From assembly GCA_035642535.1 (NCBI GenBank), contig DASQSE010000016.1, positions 18,700 through 82,699 on the forward strand: DNA of 64,000 nt, read 5' to 3'. The position numbers and the translations under genes were made by a program. The stretch is from Jatrophihabitans sp035642535. Its GTDB lineage: Bacteria; Actinomycetota; Actinomycetes; Mycobacteriales; Jatrophihabitantaceae. The notes below the pieces were generated by a model. It was not told the origin of the DNA. It searched no databases and saw nothing but the letters and a program-made list of their open reading frames with translations. Below are positions 33,065 to 42,328 of this stretch, piece after piece (the stretch's first letter is position 1; the number at the start of each line of letters is the position of its first letter).

Positions 33065-33727
33065 TTACCCGCCGAGTCGGCTCCGGTCGAGGTTCCTGAG
33101 CAGGTCCGCGGGGTCGTCCCACACCTCGAGCGCGCCGGCCTCCTGAAGTTCCGCGGCGCTCGCGGCGCCGCACGCGACGCCGACGAACCGAACGCCGGCC
33201 TTCTCGGCCGCGATCGCGTCCCACACCGCGTCTCCCACGAACACCGCGTCGGCGGGCTCCGCGGCTGCCTTCTCGAGCGCGACGTGGATCAGGTCGGCCG
33301 CCGGTTTCGCCGCGTCCACGTCCGCTGCGCCGGTCACGGCGTGCAGGACCTCCTCGACGTCGAGAATCCTGCGCAACATCGCAAGTTCGTCTGGTTGGGC
33401 TGACGAGGCGAGCACCACTCGGGCCCCGCGATCGGCACAGGCCCGGACCAGGTCGACGGCGCCCGGCAGCGGCAACAGTCGTTCCCAGTGCTGCCGGTAC
33501 AGAATGCGGTGCGCGCCGCTGATCGCATCGTCCTGATCGCGATCGCGGTCGTCGCCGAGCAGGTGCTCGAGCAGTTCGGACGAACCCATTCCGATCGCGC
33601 GGTGCACAACGGCCATCGGAACGCGCTGGTCGTGCGCGCGCAGTGCATCGTGCCAGCACAGCGCGTGGACGACCGTCGTGTCGACGAGCGTGCCGTCGAG
33701 GTCGAACAACGTCGTAAGAGGAGCCAC
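33065..33727 (-). CDS. HAD-superfamily phosphatase
   Basis: A 220-residue HAD hydrolase. Motif I FDLDGTLVDT carries the nucleophile Asp and the second Asp; motif II is VVLASSAQPDE; motif III lysine is in AAKPAADLIHVAL; motif IV is FVGDAVWDAIAAEKAGVRFV. A C1-type helical cap lies between motifs I and II. It resembles beta-phosphoglucomutase/phosphoglycolate-phosphatase-like HADs but the substrate cannot be named. GTG start 33727. Same strand as DUF1905 and the pterin dehydratase/VOC fusion, 47 bases downstream of DUF1905, possibly one operon. Confidence 0.9.
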   Translation of the reverse strand: MAPLTTLFDLDGTLVDTTVVHALCWHDALRAHDQRVPMAVVHRAIGMGSSELLEHLLGDDRDRDQDDAISGAHRILYRQHWERLLPLPGAVDLVRACADRGARVVLASSAQPDELAMLRRILDVEEVLHAVTGAADVDAAKPAADLIHVALEKAAAEPADAVFVGDAVWDAIAAEKAGVRFVGVACGAASAAELQEAGALEVWDDPADLLRNLDRSRLGG

Positions 33728-33774
33728 GGGAATGGCTTACCCGTTTGCCGCAGCAGCCGACCTGCACTAGCCGA

Positions 33775-34101
33775 TCAGCAGGTCGGCCGGGTGCCGTTGG
33801 CGCGCCGGCCACCGCGCGGGGCGATGCGCATGGCGACGGTGACCGTGTCGCCATCGCCGAACCGCTCACGCTTGCGCACGGCGATCTTGACGGGCAGGAG
33901 ATAGCCGCCGTCCTTGGGCACCAGCGAGGTCTCCCATTCGGTGCCGCCGATGCGCGCGCGCACCGGGATCGCGCCCCAGCCGTACGACGCCTCGGCCGCC
34001 TCGGCGCGTACGAAGTCGCAGGTGTCCGCGGGCAGCGCCAACCAGTAGAAGGGCGCCGGCCCGCGCCATTCGAACAAGGTGCCGGTGAACTCCCCGTCCA
34101 C
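33775..34101 (-). CDS. DUF1905 domain protein
   Basis: A 108-residue protein made of a single DUF1905 beta-barrel: FTGTLFEWRGPAPFYWLALP, YGWGAIPVRARIGGTEWETS, LVPKDGGYLLPVKIAVRKRE and the closing GDTVTVAMRI are characteristic. The family function is unknown; it is often fused to a YdeI-like domain, missing here. GTG 34101 lacks a clear ribosome site and lies nine bases after the stop of the dehydratase-VOC gene, so it is probably translated by coupling. Confidence 0.88.
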   Translation of the reverse strand: MDGEFTGTLFEWRGPAPFYWLALPADTCDFVRAEAAEASYGWGAIPVRARIGGTEWETSLVPKDGGYLLPVKIAVRKRERFGDGDTVTVAMRIAPRGGRRANGTRPTC

Positions 34102-34110
34102 CCGATGAGA

Positions 34111-34839
34111 TTAGCTCTCCGCAGCAGGCGCTGTGCCGGCTTCGACCGGCGGCTGAAAGGTGCCCACGCAGGCCTTGTTGCCGTCGGGGTCGGCCAGGAT
34201 GGTCGTCCATGGCGACCTGCTGTCGTCGACGATCACCGCACCGGCAGCCACCGCGGCGGCAACGCGTTGCTCCGCGACGTCGTAGGGCACCTGCACGTCG
34301 ATGTGGAAACGCTGACGCGGTGTCGGGTGCGGGTCGGTCTCTTGGAACCACAGGATCGGCACCCGGCCGGTGGCGTCGCGGACGTCGTCGCTGATCGTGC
34401 CCCGTCCTTGGGCCTCGGCGCCGCCGGTCAGCAGGGCGGACCACACCGGCGCGAGGGCGGCGTTGTTCGCGGTGTCGAGCGCCAGTTCGATCGCGGTGAT
34501 GGATTGCGGATCGGCGGCGAGCGACTGCTCGGCGGCGATCTCGCTGATTCGTCGGGCGAGGTCGAGATCCTGTTGGGTGACCCACTCGACCTGATGCTCG
34601 GTGCCCGCGTCGTCGCGGTAGATAGCGTCCTGGCTGATCAGCTTCAGATCGACGTGCCCGCTGCCCGTCCGAACCTGGAGATGATCTCCGACCGCCGGAG
34701 CGTCGTCGCCGATGGCGGCGAGGAAACGCACGGCGGCGGCAAAGTCGTCGACTCCGAATCGGGCGTGCAGGCCCTGTCCGAGCTTGCGCCAGTCCGTGAG
34801 GTTGGCCGCGCTGATCTGCGTTCCGCTGAGCATGTCCAT
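34111..34839 (-). CDS. Pterin-4a-carbinolamine-dehydratase-like plus VOC fusion protein
   Basis: A 242-residue two-domain protein. The N-terminal half (residues 1-95) starts DMLSGTQISAANLTDWRKLG and has WVTQQDLDLARRISEIAAEQ, the pattern of PCD/DCoH-like proteins; the usual HPxW-type catalytic histidines are not clear. The C-terminal half (about 120-242) is a VOC/glyoxalase domain with RFHIDVQVPYDVAEQRVAAA and WTTILADPDGNKACVGTFQP. Such fusions are annotated in actinobacteria as VOC/4a-hydroxytetrahydrobiopterin dehydratase. It may act on an oxidised or misfolded metabolite. ATG 34839 follows GGGGAG. First gene of a likely three-gene operon. Confidence 0.82.
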   Translation of the reverse strand: MDMLSGTQISAANLTDWRKLGQGLHARFGVDDFAAAVRFLAAIGDDAPAVGDHLQVRTGSGHVDLKLISQDAIYRDDAGTEHQVEWVTQQDLDLARRISEIAAEQSLAADPQSITAIELALDTANNAALAPVWSALLTGGAEAQGRGTISDDVRDATGRVPILWFQETDPHPTPRQRFHIDVQVPYDVAEQRVAAAVAAGAVIVDDSRSPWTTILADPDGNKACVGTFQPPVEAGTAPAAES

Positions 34840-34992
34840 GGCGCACTCCCCTGGCTCGGTTGATCGACCGACGCTACGGCGGGTTGCGGACGAAATCCGT
34901 CCGGTACCCTCTGAGCTCCCACATGACCTTTGGCCCCTTGTATCGCCGGGCGCCGCGTTGTGTCGTGATCGTGAGGACATTCGGGGGAAATC

Positions 34993-37788
34993 ATGGCTAT
35001 CCCACAACGCACATTTGGCATGCGGCGCGCCGCGCACGGGCGGACGCTGCGCTGGCTTTCGTGGTGCGCCGTCGCGGCGACGCTCGTCTCGTTCACCGCG
35101 CCGGCAGCACGCGCCCACCAGCCGGCCGGGCCCTCGTCGTCGCCGCGCCCGGCCAGCAGCGCCGGCGCTCCGACAAGCAACCGCGGGCACTGGTCGGTGA
35201 CGGTGGGTCAGGACGGCGTGCAGCTCGGCTGGCGGTCGCCGACCCCGATCCCGGTCGGCGACGGGCGCGTCGAGTTCCGCGACGGGCAGCAGGTCATCGG
35301 CTTCCCGACGCTCGCCCGCGACCACCGCACCCTCACGCTGACCCTGTCGTCGGGTACCAGCACGCCGACCGACCCCGCAGTCTGGGTCGGGCTGCACAGA
35401 CTTGATGCGACCGCCGCGCCCATGCATCCGTACGCCCTGGCGCGCCCACCGGACATCGCGGGCAGGTCCGCTCCGGGCGATCCGGGGCGCGCCGGTCACT
35501 TCGACGTCGAGTCGTTCGACTACGAAGCCGCTCCGCTCGCGTGGCCGCAATTCAAGGCCCCGCTCGAGGTCCTCGGGCATGCCGTCCTACCTGTCGGTCG
35601 ACGTCATGCGCCGCTGGTGCTCTTCCTGCACGGCCGGCACAACGCCTGCTACGGACGCGGCGACGACGGATCCTGGCCGTGCGCCGGGGGATCGAAGCCG
35701 GTCCCCAGCTACCTCGGCTACGACTACCTGCAACGCCTGCTGGCCAGTCAGGGCTACGCCACCGTCAGCGTGTCGGCCAATGCCATCAACGCCCAGGACT
35801 GGCGGGCGTCGGACGGCGGTGCTCGGGCGCGCGCGGCGCTGGTGATCCATCACCTCGAGCTGCTGGCGGGCTTCTCGGCCGACCGCGCGAACCGGCAATG
35901 GCGCGGCCGTCTCGACTTGAGCCACGTCATCCTCGTCGGCCACAGCCGCGGCGGCGAAGGAGTCGACCAAGCCGCCATCGAGTCGTCCCCGTCGGCGCCC
36001 TACCAGCTGGCCGGCCAGGTCCTGATCGCTCCGACCGACTTCTCCTATCAGACTGCGCCGTATCTGCCGACCGAGGTGCTGCTGCCGTACTGCGACGGCG
36101 ACGTCTTCGACCTGCAGGGTCAGCGCTACGTCGACGCCGCCCCCGTGGTTGCACCGGACGACCCCTCGCTGCGCTCGAGCGTGCTGCTGCTCGGCGCGAA
36201 CCACAACTTCTTCAACACCGAATGGACGCCCGGGCAGTCGGTTGCGCCCAGCTGGGACGACTGGTGGGACAAGCGCGATCCGGTATGCGGTAGCAAGGTC
36301 TCCCCGACCCGGCTGACGCCGGCCGAGCAACAGCGTGCCGCAATGACGTACGTCGCCGCCGGAGTACACGCGTTTCTTCGGGACGACCAGACTGATGCGC
36401 TGCGGTACATCGACGCCGCCGAGCCGGTGGCGATCCCGGACGCCGGTCCTGCCGTCGCGTTGACGCATGCGCTCGGCGGGAACCGGACGACGGTCGGGCT
36501 CGACGCCGGCGCCTCGGCTGACGGAGCTGCCACACCCTGCCGCGCCGGACAGCCGAGCCCCGGCGGGTTCGGGAAGGCCGCCGAACCGCTCTGCGGCATC
36601 AAACGCTCCTACCGACAGGTCCACTGGACACCGACGTACCTCTCGTGGGCCTCGGTCTACTCGGCGTACGCGGCGACCGGGCTGCCGCAGCACGAAATGC
36701 TGAGGTGGTCGGCGCCGCCCGGGACCCAGGGCGGGCTCCGGTTGGCGCAGCCGATGGATCTGTCTCGTCGGGGCACGCGCCTCGACCTGCGCGTCGTCGT
36801 CGACCCCGCAACCACCTCCGGCGAGGTCGAGGTCGTCCTCGGCTCCGGCGACGCCACCTGGTCCGGGCCGCCGCGACCCGTGACTCCGCTCGGCCGCAAA
36901 GACCCGCTCACGCCGCTGTGGGCGCAGACGATCCGCATCGACCCGGCGTCGTTTGCCGGCCATATCGATCTTGATCACGTCGACAGCATTCAGCTGCGCG
37001 CGACCGGCGGGTCGGGACGCGTGTGGATCCTGGACGCATCGCGCGTCATGCCCGGCATGCGTGACGTGCCCGACCGCGCGCTGCCGCGCATCCGACTCGG
37101 TCGGGTCACGGTGTCCGAGGGTGACGACCCGAATGCCACCGCGCTCGTCCCGTTCCGCGTACTGGGCGACGTCACGACGCCGGCCACCTTCGCGGTCGCC
37201 GCGGACCAGTCGACGTTCGGGTACCGGCGGCGACCGCAGTACAGCGTCGTCACTGTCACACCGGGGCAGACGAAGGGCACGATCGCCGTGCCGTACGAAG
37301 CCGACACCATCGACGACGCACCACGGCAGACCGAGCGGGTGTACGCCGTCGTCAGACGCGGCCTCGTCATGAGCGAATACACCGGGACGGTGCGCATCCG
37401 CGACGACGATCCGGCGCCGACCATGACGTGGCGCGCCGTCCGTGCGCACGTCACCTACGGCCATGCGATGCGGTTCCGGCTCCAACTGTCCGCGCCCGTC
37501 GACTACTACATCTTCGCCCGGCTGCACGCGACTCGGGTGCCCGGCCTACGCCCGGTGCGGACCTCCGACATCCCGAAGCGCTGGCTGCGCACGGAGATCG
37601 GCCGCCGGGTACCCGCCGACGTCCCGCTCGGCCGGGTGTGGCACTACGGGTACCTCCGGCTCCGACCCGGCGCCACGCACGCGTCGCTCGTCATCCCGAC
37701 GCTGCGCAAACCGCTGCACACCTACCCGAAGGCGTTGACGATCAGGCTCATGCGGGAGCTACGCGCAACCGTCCATGTGCACCGCTAG
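34993..37788 (+). CDS. Large secreted alpha/beta hydrolase with Calx-beta region
   Basis: A 931-residue precursor with a Sec signal (hydrophobic LSWCAVAATLVSFTAPAARA, cut near residue 41). After a proline/serine linker comes an alpha/beta hydrolase: oxyanion region LVLFLHGRHNACYG, nucleophile elbow ILVGHSRGGEGVDQAA, and a late LLGANHNFFNTEW that fits the catalytic His. Residues about 690-800 look like a Calx-beta strand set (RVTVSEGDDPNATALVPFRV, then GTVRIRDDDPAPTMTW). It probably cleaves an ester at the cell surface or outside. The gene ends with a 4-base CTAG overlap with the small convergent gene. ATG 34993 follows GGGGGAA. Confidence 0.88.
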   Translation: MAIPQRTFGMRRAAHGRTLRWLSWCAVAATLVSFTAPAARAHQPAGPSSSPRPASSAGAPTSNRGHWSVTVGQDGVQLGWRSPTPIPVGDGRVEFRDGQQVIGFPTLARDHRTLTLTLSSGTSTPTDPAVWVGLHRLDATAAPMHPYALARPPDIAGRSAPGDPGRAGHFDVESFDYEAAPLAWPQFKAPLEVLGHAVLPVGRRHAPLVLFLHGRHNACYGRGDDGSWPCAGGSKPVPSYLGYDYLQRLLASQGYATVSVSANAINAQDWRASDGGARARAALVIHHLELLAGFSADRANRQWRGRLDLSHVILVGHSRGGEGVDQAAIESSPSAPYQLAGQVLIAPTDFSYQTAPYLPTEVLLPYCDGDVFDLQGQRYVDAAPVVAPDDPSLRSSVLLLGANHNFFNTEWTPGQSVAPSWDDWWDKRDPVCGSKVSPTRLTPAEQQRAAMTYVAAGVHAFLRDDQTDALRYIDAAEPVAIPDAGPAVALTHALGGNRTTVGLDAGASADGAATPCRAGQPSPGGFGKAAEPLCGIKRSYRQVHWTPTYLSWASVYSAYAATGLPQHEMLRWSAPPGTQGGLRLAQPMDLSRRGTRLDLRVVVDPATTSGEVEVVLGSGDATWSGPPRPVTPLGRKDPLTPLWAQTIRIDPASFAGHIDLDHVDSIQLRATGGSGRVWILDASRVMPGMRDVPDRALPRIRLGRVTVSEGDDPNATALVPFRVLGDVTTPATFAVAADQSTFGYRRRPQYSVVTVTPGQTKGTIAVPYEADTIDDAPRQTERVYAVVRRGLVMSEYTGTVRIRDDDPAPTMTWRAVRAHVTYGHAMRFRLQLSAPVDYYIFARLHATRVPGLRPVRTSDIPKRWLRTEIGRRVPADVPLGRVWHYGYLRLRPGATHASLVIPTLRKPLHTYPKALTIRLMRELRATVHVHR

Positions 37789-37991
37789 GACGGGACCTCC
37801 GGAAGCCGGTTGCCGTGCAGCTCCCAGCCGGAGCTCCCACGTCGCCAACGTAGCTCGCCGTCGTGCCGCCAGGGCGTGTTGATATCGACCAGCAGCTCCT
37901 GGGCAGCCCGCGTGTCGTTCCATGCCCGGCGCAGCGCGCGCGCAACACCTCGAGCCAGGCGCGCAATGGTGCGCAGGACGACAATCAGCAC
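37785..37991 (-). CDS. Small conserved-looking protein, unknown function
   Basis: A 68-residue protein starting at GTG 37991, preceded by GGGAGGGC at good spacing. It has a hydrophobic/basic helical N-terminus (LIVVLRTIARLARGVARALR) and a mixed C-terminus with several Trp (NTPWRHDGELRWRRGSSGWE). The basic amphipathic helix could lie on the membrane. The stop overlaps the stop of the large secreted hydrolase by four bases (CTAG). Function unknown. Confidence 0.6.
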   Translation of the reverse strand: MLIVVLRTIARLARGVARALRRAWNDTRAAQELLVDINTPWRHDGELRWRRGSSGWELHGNRLPEVPS

Positions 37992-38050
37992 AACGCCCTC
38001 CCGAGGTTGGCCGCGCGACAGTATCCCGGCGCAACCGGCGGCGCCACGGT

Positions 38051-39664
38051 CTAACGTCCCGCCGGGCGCTGCGGATCCTGTTCCTCTTGGGCATCCGGCG
38101 CGTGCGACCGTTCGCTGCGCCGCGGCCTGCCGGGGAGGGCGATCAGTGCGAGCAGGGCGCCGCAGCCGGCGACGACCGCGCCCGTTGCGAGCCCGAGGTC
38201 CATGCCACTGATGAACGCCGTGCGAGCCTCGTGCGCGAGCGCCTGCCCGGTCGCTCCGCCAACTCGCTGCGCCACTGCCAGCGCACCGCCGAGGGAGCCG
38301 AGGATGGTGTCCCGGACGCCGCTGGGCACGGGGTAGGGCGCCAACGCACTGGAGAGCCGATCGTCATAGCGCGTGGACAGCAGGCTGCCGACCACCGCGA
38401 CGCCGAGCGCACCCCCGACCTGCAGGAACGTGCCGTTGGTCGCCGACCCGACCCCGGTGTGCTCCTCGGGCAGCGAGCCCATTACCGACCCGGTCGCGGA
38501 GGGGATGACCAGGCCGGAGCCGATGCCGATCAGGATCATCCCGGGCAGCAGGTCCACGTAGGTCGTGCCGACCGTCGCGGTGGACACCTGCCACAGGCCG
38601 GCGCACACCGTCAGGAGCCCCAGAGTGATGGTGATCTTGGTGCCGACCAGCCGCAGCACGACGGTCGACAGCGGCGCGACGATCGCTATCGCGCCCGCCG
38701 CGGGCAGCACTCGCACGCCGGCCGCGAGCGGATCGTAGCCGCGGTCGAACTGCAGGAACTGGGTGAGTACGAACAGTGCCCCGGCCATCCCGAACATGAT
38801 CAGCCCGACCGAGCCGACAGCGGCCGAGAACGCCCGATTCCGGAAGAAGTCAAGGTTCAGCATCGGGTGCGTGCTGGACGCCTCCCAGGCGGCGAAGCCG
38901 ACGAGCACAGCCACGCCGCCCGCGCCGGAGGCGAGCACCACCGCCGAGGTCCAGCCGTGCACGGGCGCCTCGATGATCGACCACAGGACCAACCCCAGCC
39001 CGGCGATGGACAGCAGCGAGCCGAGCAGGTCCGGTCGCTTGGCGGCCGGGTTCTTCGAGTTCTGGACGAGCGGGATCGCGAAGGCGATCCCGAGCGCGAC
39101 GATCGGCACGTTGACCAGGAACACCGACCCCCACCAGAAGTGCTCGAGCAGCGCGCCGCCGACGATCGGACCGAGCGCGATTCCGAGCCCACTGGTCGCC
39201 GACCAGACACCGAGGGCCCGCTGGCGTTCTCGCCGGTCGGTGAAGGTGTTCGTGATAATCGACAGAGTGGACGGCATGATCAATGCCGCGCCGATGCCCA
39301 TGCTGGCTCGCGCCGCGATCAGCACCTCGACCGAGCCGGAGAACGCCGCCCAGATCGAGCCGGCGGCGAAGGCCACCATGCCGGCCAGGAACGTGCGCTT
39401 GCGGCCGATCCGATCGGCCAGACTGCCGGCCACCAGCAACAGGCCGGCGAAGACGAGCACGTACGCGTCCACGATCCACTGCAACTCGGTGTCGGTGGCC
39501 TTCATCTGGCGCACCAGCGTCGGCAGCACCACGTTGAGCACGGTGTTGTCCAACGTGACAACCAGTAGCGATACGCACAACACGGACAGCGCCGCCCAGC
39601 GTCGCGTCGCTGCGTCTCGCGGCGGCGTCATGCTGACCGGCGTGGTCACACCGGTGAGACCCAT
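38051..39664 (-). CDS. MFS drug exporter, DHA2 (EmrB/QacA) family
   Basis: A 537-residue membrane protein with about 14 predicted helices. The DHA2 signatures are visible: helix 1 VTLDNTVLNVVLPTL (motif D1), loop GSLADRIGRKRTFLAGMVAF (motif A), and GLGIALGPIVGGALLEHFWW (motif C, the antiporter motif). It should export drugs or metabolites using the proton gradient. A basic C-terminus ends PGRPRRSERSHAPDAQEE. ATG 39664 is used; ATG 39631 is an alternative. No regulator is adjacent; the GH9 gene follows upstream on the same strand. Confidence 0.93.
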   Translation of the reverse strand: MGLTGVTTPVSMTPPRDAATRRWAALSVLCVSLLVVTLDNTVLNVVLPTLVRQMKATDTELQWIVDAYVLVFAGLLLVAGSLADRIGRKRTFLAGMVAFAAGSIWAAFSGSVEVLIAARASMGIGAALIMPSTLSIITNTFTDRRERQRALGVWSATSGLGIALGPIVGGALLEHFWWGSVFLVNVPIVALGIAFAIPLVQNSKNPAAKRPDLLGSLLSIAGLGLVLWSIIEAPVHGWTSAVVLASGAGGVAVLVGFAAWEASSTHPMLNLDFFRNRAFSAAVGSVGLIMFGMAGALFVLTQFLQFDRGYDPLAAGVRVLPAAGAIAIVAPLSTVVLRLVGTKITITLGLLTVCAGLWQVSTATVGTTYVDLLPGMILIGIGSGLVIPSATGSVMGSLPEEHTGVGSATNGTFLQVGGALGVAVVGSLLSTRYDDRLSSALAPYPVPSGVRDTILGSLGGALAVAQRVGGATGQALAHEARTAFISGMDLGLATGAVVAGCGALLALIALPGRPRRSERSHAPDAQEEQDPQRPAGR

Positions 39665-39757
39665 GCAGCGAGCGTCTCAACGGGGTCGTCCTATCAGCAG
39701 GGCCCTAAGTCGCGATCTCGTCCTGCCCAGTGGCACGTCCGGCAGTAGCCGCTCCGA

Positions 39758-41647
39758 TCACCTCGATAGCTGCGCGGCAGCCGCGGCGATCGCCGCGCCG
39801 GTCATGTCGAGGGCGGGCTCGTCCGTCTGCCAGGAACGCACGTCGTCGAGGAAGCGACTGCCGTGCCCGTCGAAGGGCCGGTATGTCGGGACGGTGCAAT
39901 GTCGCATGCCGTCCTGGAAGCCGCCGAGCCCGCCGCGGAACAGGCCGGCGCTGTTCGGCCCGTTCACGACGGCGCCGACGTCAATGGGCGGCGAGCCGTC
40001 GGTCGAGCCGCGCAGATTGGCGATCTGGTGCTGCATGCAGTGCGGGAACCGGTGGCCGATGCCGACCATCAGGCTCACTCCCCATGCGTTGCCCCCGAAC
40101 AGCCAATTCCGCTCATGGACCGCCAGCCGGTCGAACCTCGCCGTGCCGGTGAGCCGGTGGTACCAGCCGGCCATCGCGATCACCCCGAAGGTGTGCGCGT
40201 CGACGTCGAACTCGGCCACGTTCCCCGCTGCGCCGAACGGGTCGCGGCCGGCGTGCCACGCCGCACCGCGCAACTGCCGGGCCAGGTCGGCCAGCAGTCG
40301 CGCTCGGCCGACCGCAAGCCCGCGCTGCTCGTGGCCGCGCAGCGCGCGGATCAGATCGGTGTGCGCGAGCGCGCTGACGTCGTAGAGGTTGAAGGTGTCG
40401 CCGCGCTCGTGCCGCAGGTAGCCGCGCGCCCAATGCGCCGACTGCGCCAGCCAGTGCCGGACGGGCCGGTGCAGGCGGCGCGCCGCGAGCGCCGCCTCTG
40501 CGGTGCCGAGCTCCATGTCGTCACGCCAGGTCGACTCGGGATAGAAGTCGTTCGGCAGCGCCGTCGTCAACGGGTGCGGCGGCGACGCGGTGTCGGCCAG
40601 TCTGAGGATCGCGCTCGCCTGCCGGTATTCGCGCAGCGCGCGCCGGTGCGGATCGGTCTGCGCCGCGAGGGCGAACGCCGCCGCCACCCGTCCCGCGAGG
40701 TTCGGGCTGATCGACCGGCCCGGCGCCGCAGCCGCGAACACCGGGCGATGCCGGGCGGCGAACCGGTGCGCCCGCGCCGTGTCGTGGTCGTCGCGCTGGG
40801 GCAACCGCCACAGGTCGTGATCGCCGAGGTACCGGCCGTTGGACGTGCCGTTGCCGATGCCGACCTGCAGGTAGAGGATCTTCGTCCGCGGATGCCACAT
40901 CTTCTCCAGCCACGCCAACCCGTACCGCCCCTCCTTCGCCAACGCGGCCGGTGCCGAGCGGCCGAGATCGCGCCGGGCTGCGAGCAGGACGACGTCGGCG
41001 AACGCTGCGGTGTGCGTGAACTTCAGGTAGTCGCCGGCGTCGAACCATCCGCCGGCCGCATTGACCGGACCGCGCACCCTCCGGAGGGTGGCGTCGGTGA
41101 TCTCATCGTTCCGGTTGAAGTGCGGGCGCCGGTACACAGTCGCGCGTGCGTCGTGCAGATGGGACGGACGGCGATGCAGCGGGCCGGCTATGACATTGCG
41201 GCCATCGCGCTGCACGTGATCGAAACGCACGCCATCGGACAGCACAGTCCGGTAGATGGACGTGCGCGTCCGCACCCGGATCGGCGCCGCCACCACGGGC
41301 GTGCTGTGCACCACCAGCCGGTAGCGGCCGGGCGCGCGCAGCCGATTGAACCGCACCGCGTACGTGTGCCGGTAGGTGCTGTTCCACGAGCCACGATCGT
41401 CGGCCGACACCCGGCCGGCGCGGACCACGCTGCCGGCCCGCCGGATCTCGTAGGCGACGCCACCGGCCGGCCTTGAGGTCATCAGGATGGCCCGCTTCAT
41501 CTCGGTGCGGTCATACCCGGCCTGGTCGACGCGCAACTGAGAACGTGGCGTCGGGGCCGCCGCGACCTGTTCCGCGATCGGGCCCATGCCCATGCTGAGC
41601 AGCGCCGTCAGCGCAGCCACGCCTGCCGCACACGACCGTCGAAGCAT
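39758..41647 (-). CDS. Secreted glycoside hydrolase family 9 enzyme
   Basis: A 629-residue precursor with a signal peptide of about 31 residues. Residues 35-128 form the CelD-type N-terminal Ig-like domain (SQLRVDQAGYDRTEMKRAIL); the (alpha/alpha)6 GH9 domain follows. The catalytic base pair Asp203/Asp206 is in GGWFDAGDYLKF, the conserved histidine loop is GIGHRFPHCMQHQIANLRG, and Glu610 in SWQTDEPALDMTGA is the likely proton donor. Members are endoglucanases or exo-acting glucosidases on beta-1,4-glucans or related polymers; no carbohydrate-binding module is present. GGAGGG precedes ATG 41647. Suggests plant-polymer degradation. Confidence 0.92.
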   Translation of the reverse strand: MLRRSCAAGVAALTALLSMGMGPIAEQVAAAPTPRSQLRVDQAGYDRTEMKRAILMTSRPAGGVAYEIRRAGSVVRAGRVSADDRGSWNSTYRHTYAVRFNRLRAPGRYRLVVHSTPVVAAPIRVRTRTSIYRTVLSDGVRFDHVQRDGRNVIAGPLHRRPSHLHDARATVYRRPHFNRNDEITDATLRRVRGPVNAAGGWFDAGDYLKFTHTAAFADVVLLAARRDLGRSAPAALAKEGRYGLAWLEKMWHPRTKILYLQVGIGNGTSNGRYLGDHDLWRLPQRDDHDTARAHRFAARHRPVFAAAAPGRSISPNLAGRVAAAFALAAQTDPHRRALREYRQASAILRLADTASPPHPLTTALPNDFYPESTWRDDMELGTAEAALAARRLHRPVRHWLAQSAHWARGYLRHERGDTFNLYDVSALAHTDLIRALRGHEQRGLAVGRARLLADLARQLRGAAWHAGRDPFGAAGNVAEFDVDAHTFGVIAMAGWYHRLTGTARFDRLAVHERNWLFGGNAWGVSLMVGIGHRFPHCMQHQIANLRGSTDGSPPIDVGAVVNGPNSAGLFRGGLGGFQDGMRHCTVPTYRPFDGHGSRFLDDVRSWQTDEPALDMTGAAIAAAAAQLSR

Positions 41648-41730
41648 CGTCCCTCCAATGGCTGGGAACACCTGCTTTGATCTTCCAACGATCTGCCGGA
41701 TGCCGGAATAGTCCGGGCGGGCGCCGGTAC

Positions 41731-42303
41731 TTACCCGGCTACTCGTCGTCTGCGGTACGCGGCAGAGCGTGCCTTTGTGCCACAGTTCGTGCTGGAGCAC
41801 CAGCGTCGTTCGCCGGGTGGGCTCATATCGAGGAAGAGCAGGCCGCAGTCGCCGGCCGCGCATTCCCGGATTCGCTGGTGCAGTGGTGTGGTGAACAACT
41901 CGACCGCGTCGCGCGCCACCGTGCTGAGTGCGGCCGCGTTGCCGCCGCGGGCCGGCAGCAGTAGCCATCCGGCGGCGCGTCGCATTTGCGGCACGGGCGA
42001 CGGCATTGCCGCGGCCGCGTTGACGATCTTCTCGTCGGCCGCGCTGGGCTGGCGTCCGGCGATCAGGTCCTTGGCGATGCGGTAGACGGCCTCGCGCAGC
42101 CTGCGAGCGTTCGCCAGACCGCTCGGACTGACGGGGACGGCCTGCTCCAGGACACCGGCCTCGACATACCAACGGGCCAGGTCGGCCGGGGTCCGCAGCC
42201 GCTCGAAGCTGCGCTGCCAGCGTTCGCCCACTGTGGCGCAGAGCGCCAAACAGAGTCGCCCGGACCGGAAGACGAATGCCAGTTCCTCGAGCGAGATGTC
42301 CAT
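41731..42303 (-). CDS. CGNR zinc-finger transcriptional regulator (ABATE domain)
   Basis: A 190-residue regulator. The N-terminal ABATE-type domain begins LAFVFRSGRLCLALCATVGE and covers about 140 residues; the C-terminal zinc finger reads RECAAGDCGLLFLDMSPPGE then RRWCSSTNCGTKARSAAYRR, with four cysteines in the CGNR order (the GNR of the name is GTK here). It probably regulates the divergent VOC-methyltransferase genes; a dyad sits in the 45-base gap. ATG 42303 is used, and the frame remains open far upstream only by chance in the antisense of the next genes. Confidence 0.88.
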   Translation of the reverse strand: MDISLEELAFVFRSGRLCLALCATVGERWQRSFERLRTPADLARWYVEAGVLEQAVPVSPSGLANARRLREAVYRIAKDLIAGRQPSAADEKIVNAAAAMPSPVPQMRRAAGWLLLPARGGNAAALSTVARDAVELFTTPLHQRIRECAAGDCGLLFLDMSPPGERRWCSSTNCGTKARSAAYRRRRVAG

Positions 42304-42328
42304 GGACCGCGTTGCAGCACACTGCACG

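Noticed and set aside
34840..35580. Longer N-terminus for the dehydratase-VOC protein
   Set aside because: The extra 247 residues are antisense to the secreted hydrolase signal region and have no domain; ATG 34839 has a good ribosome site.
35587..37527. A 646-codon minus-strand open frame
   Set aside because: Antisense of the secreted hydrolase, which has a signal peptide and catalytic motifs; the reverse frame is low-complexity.
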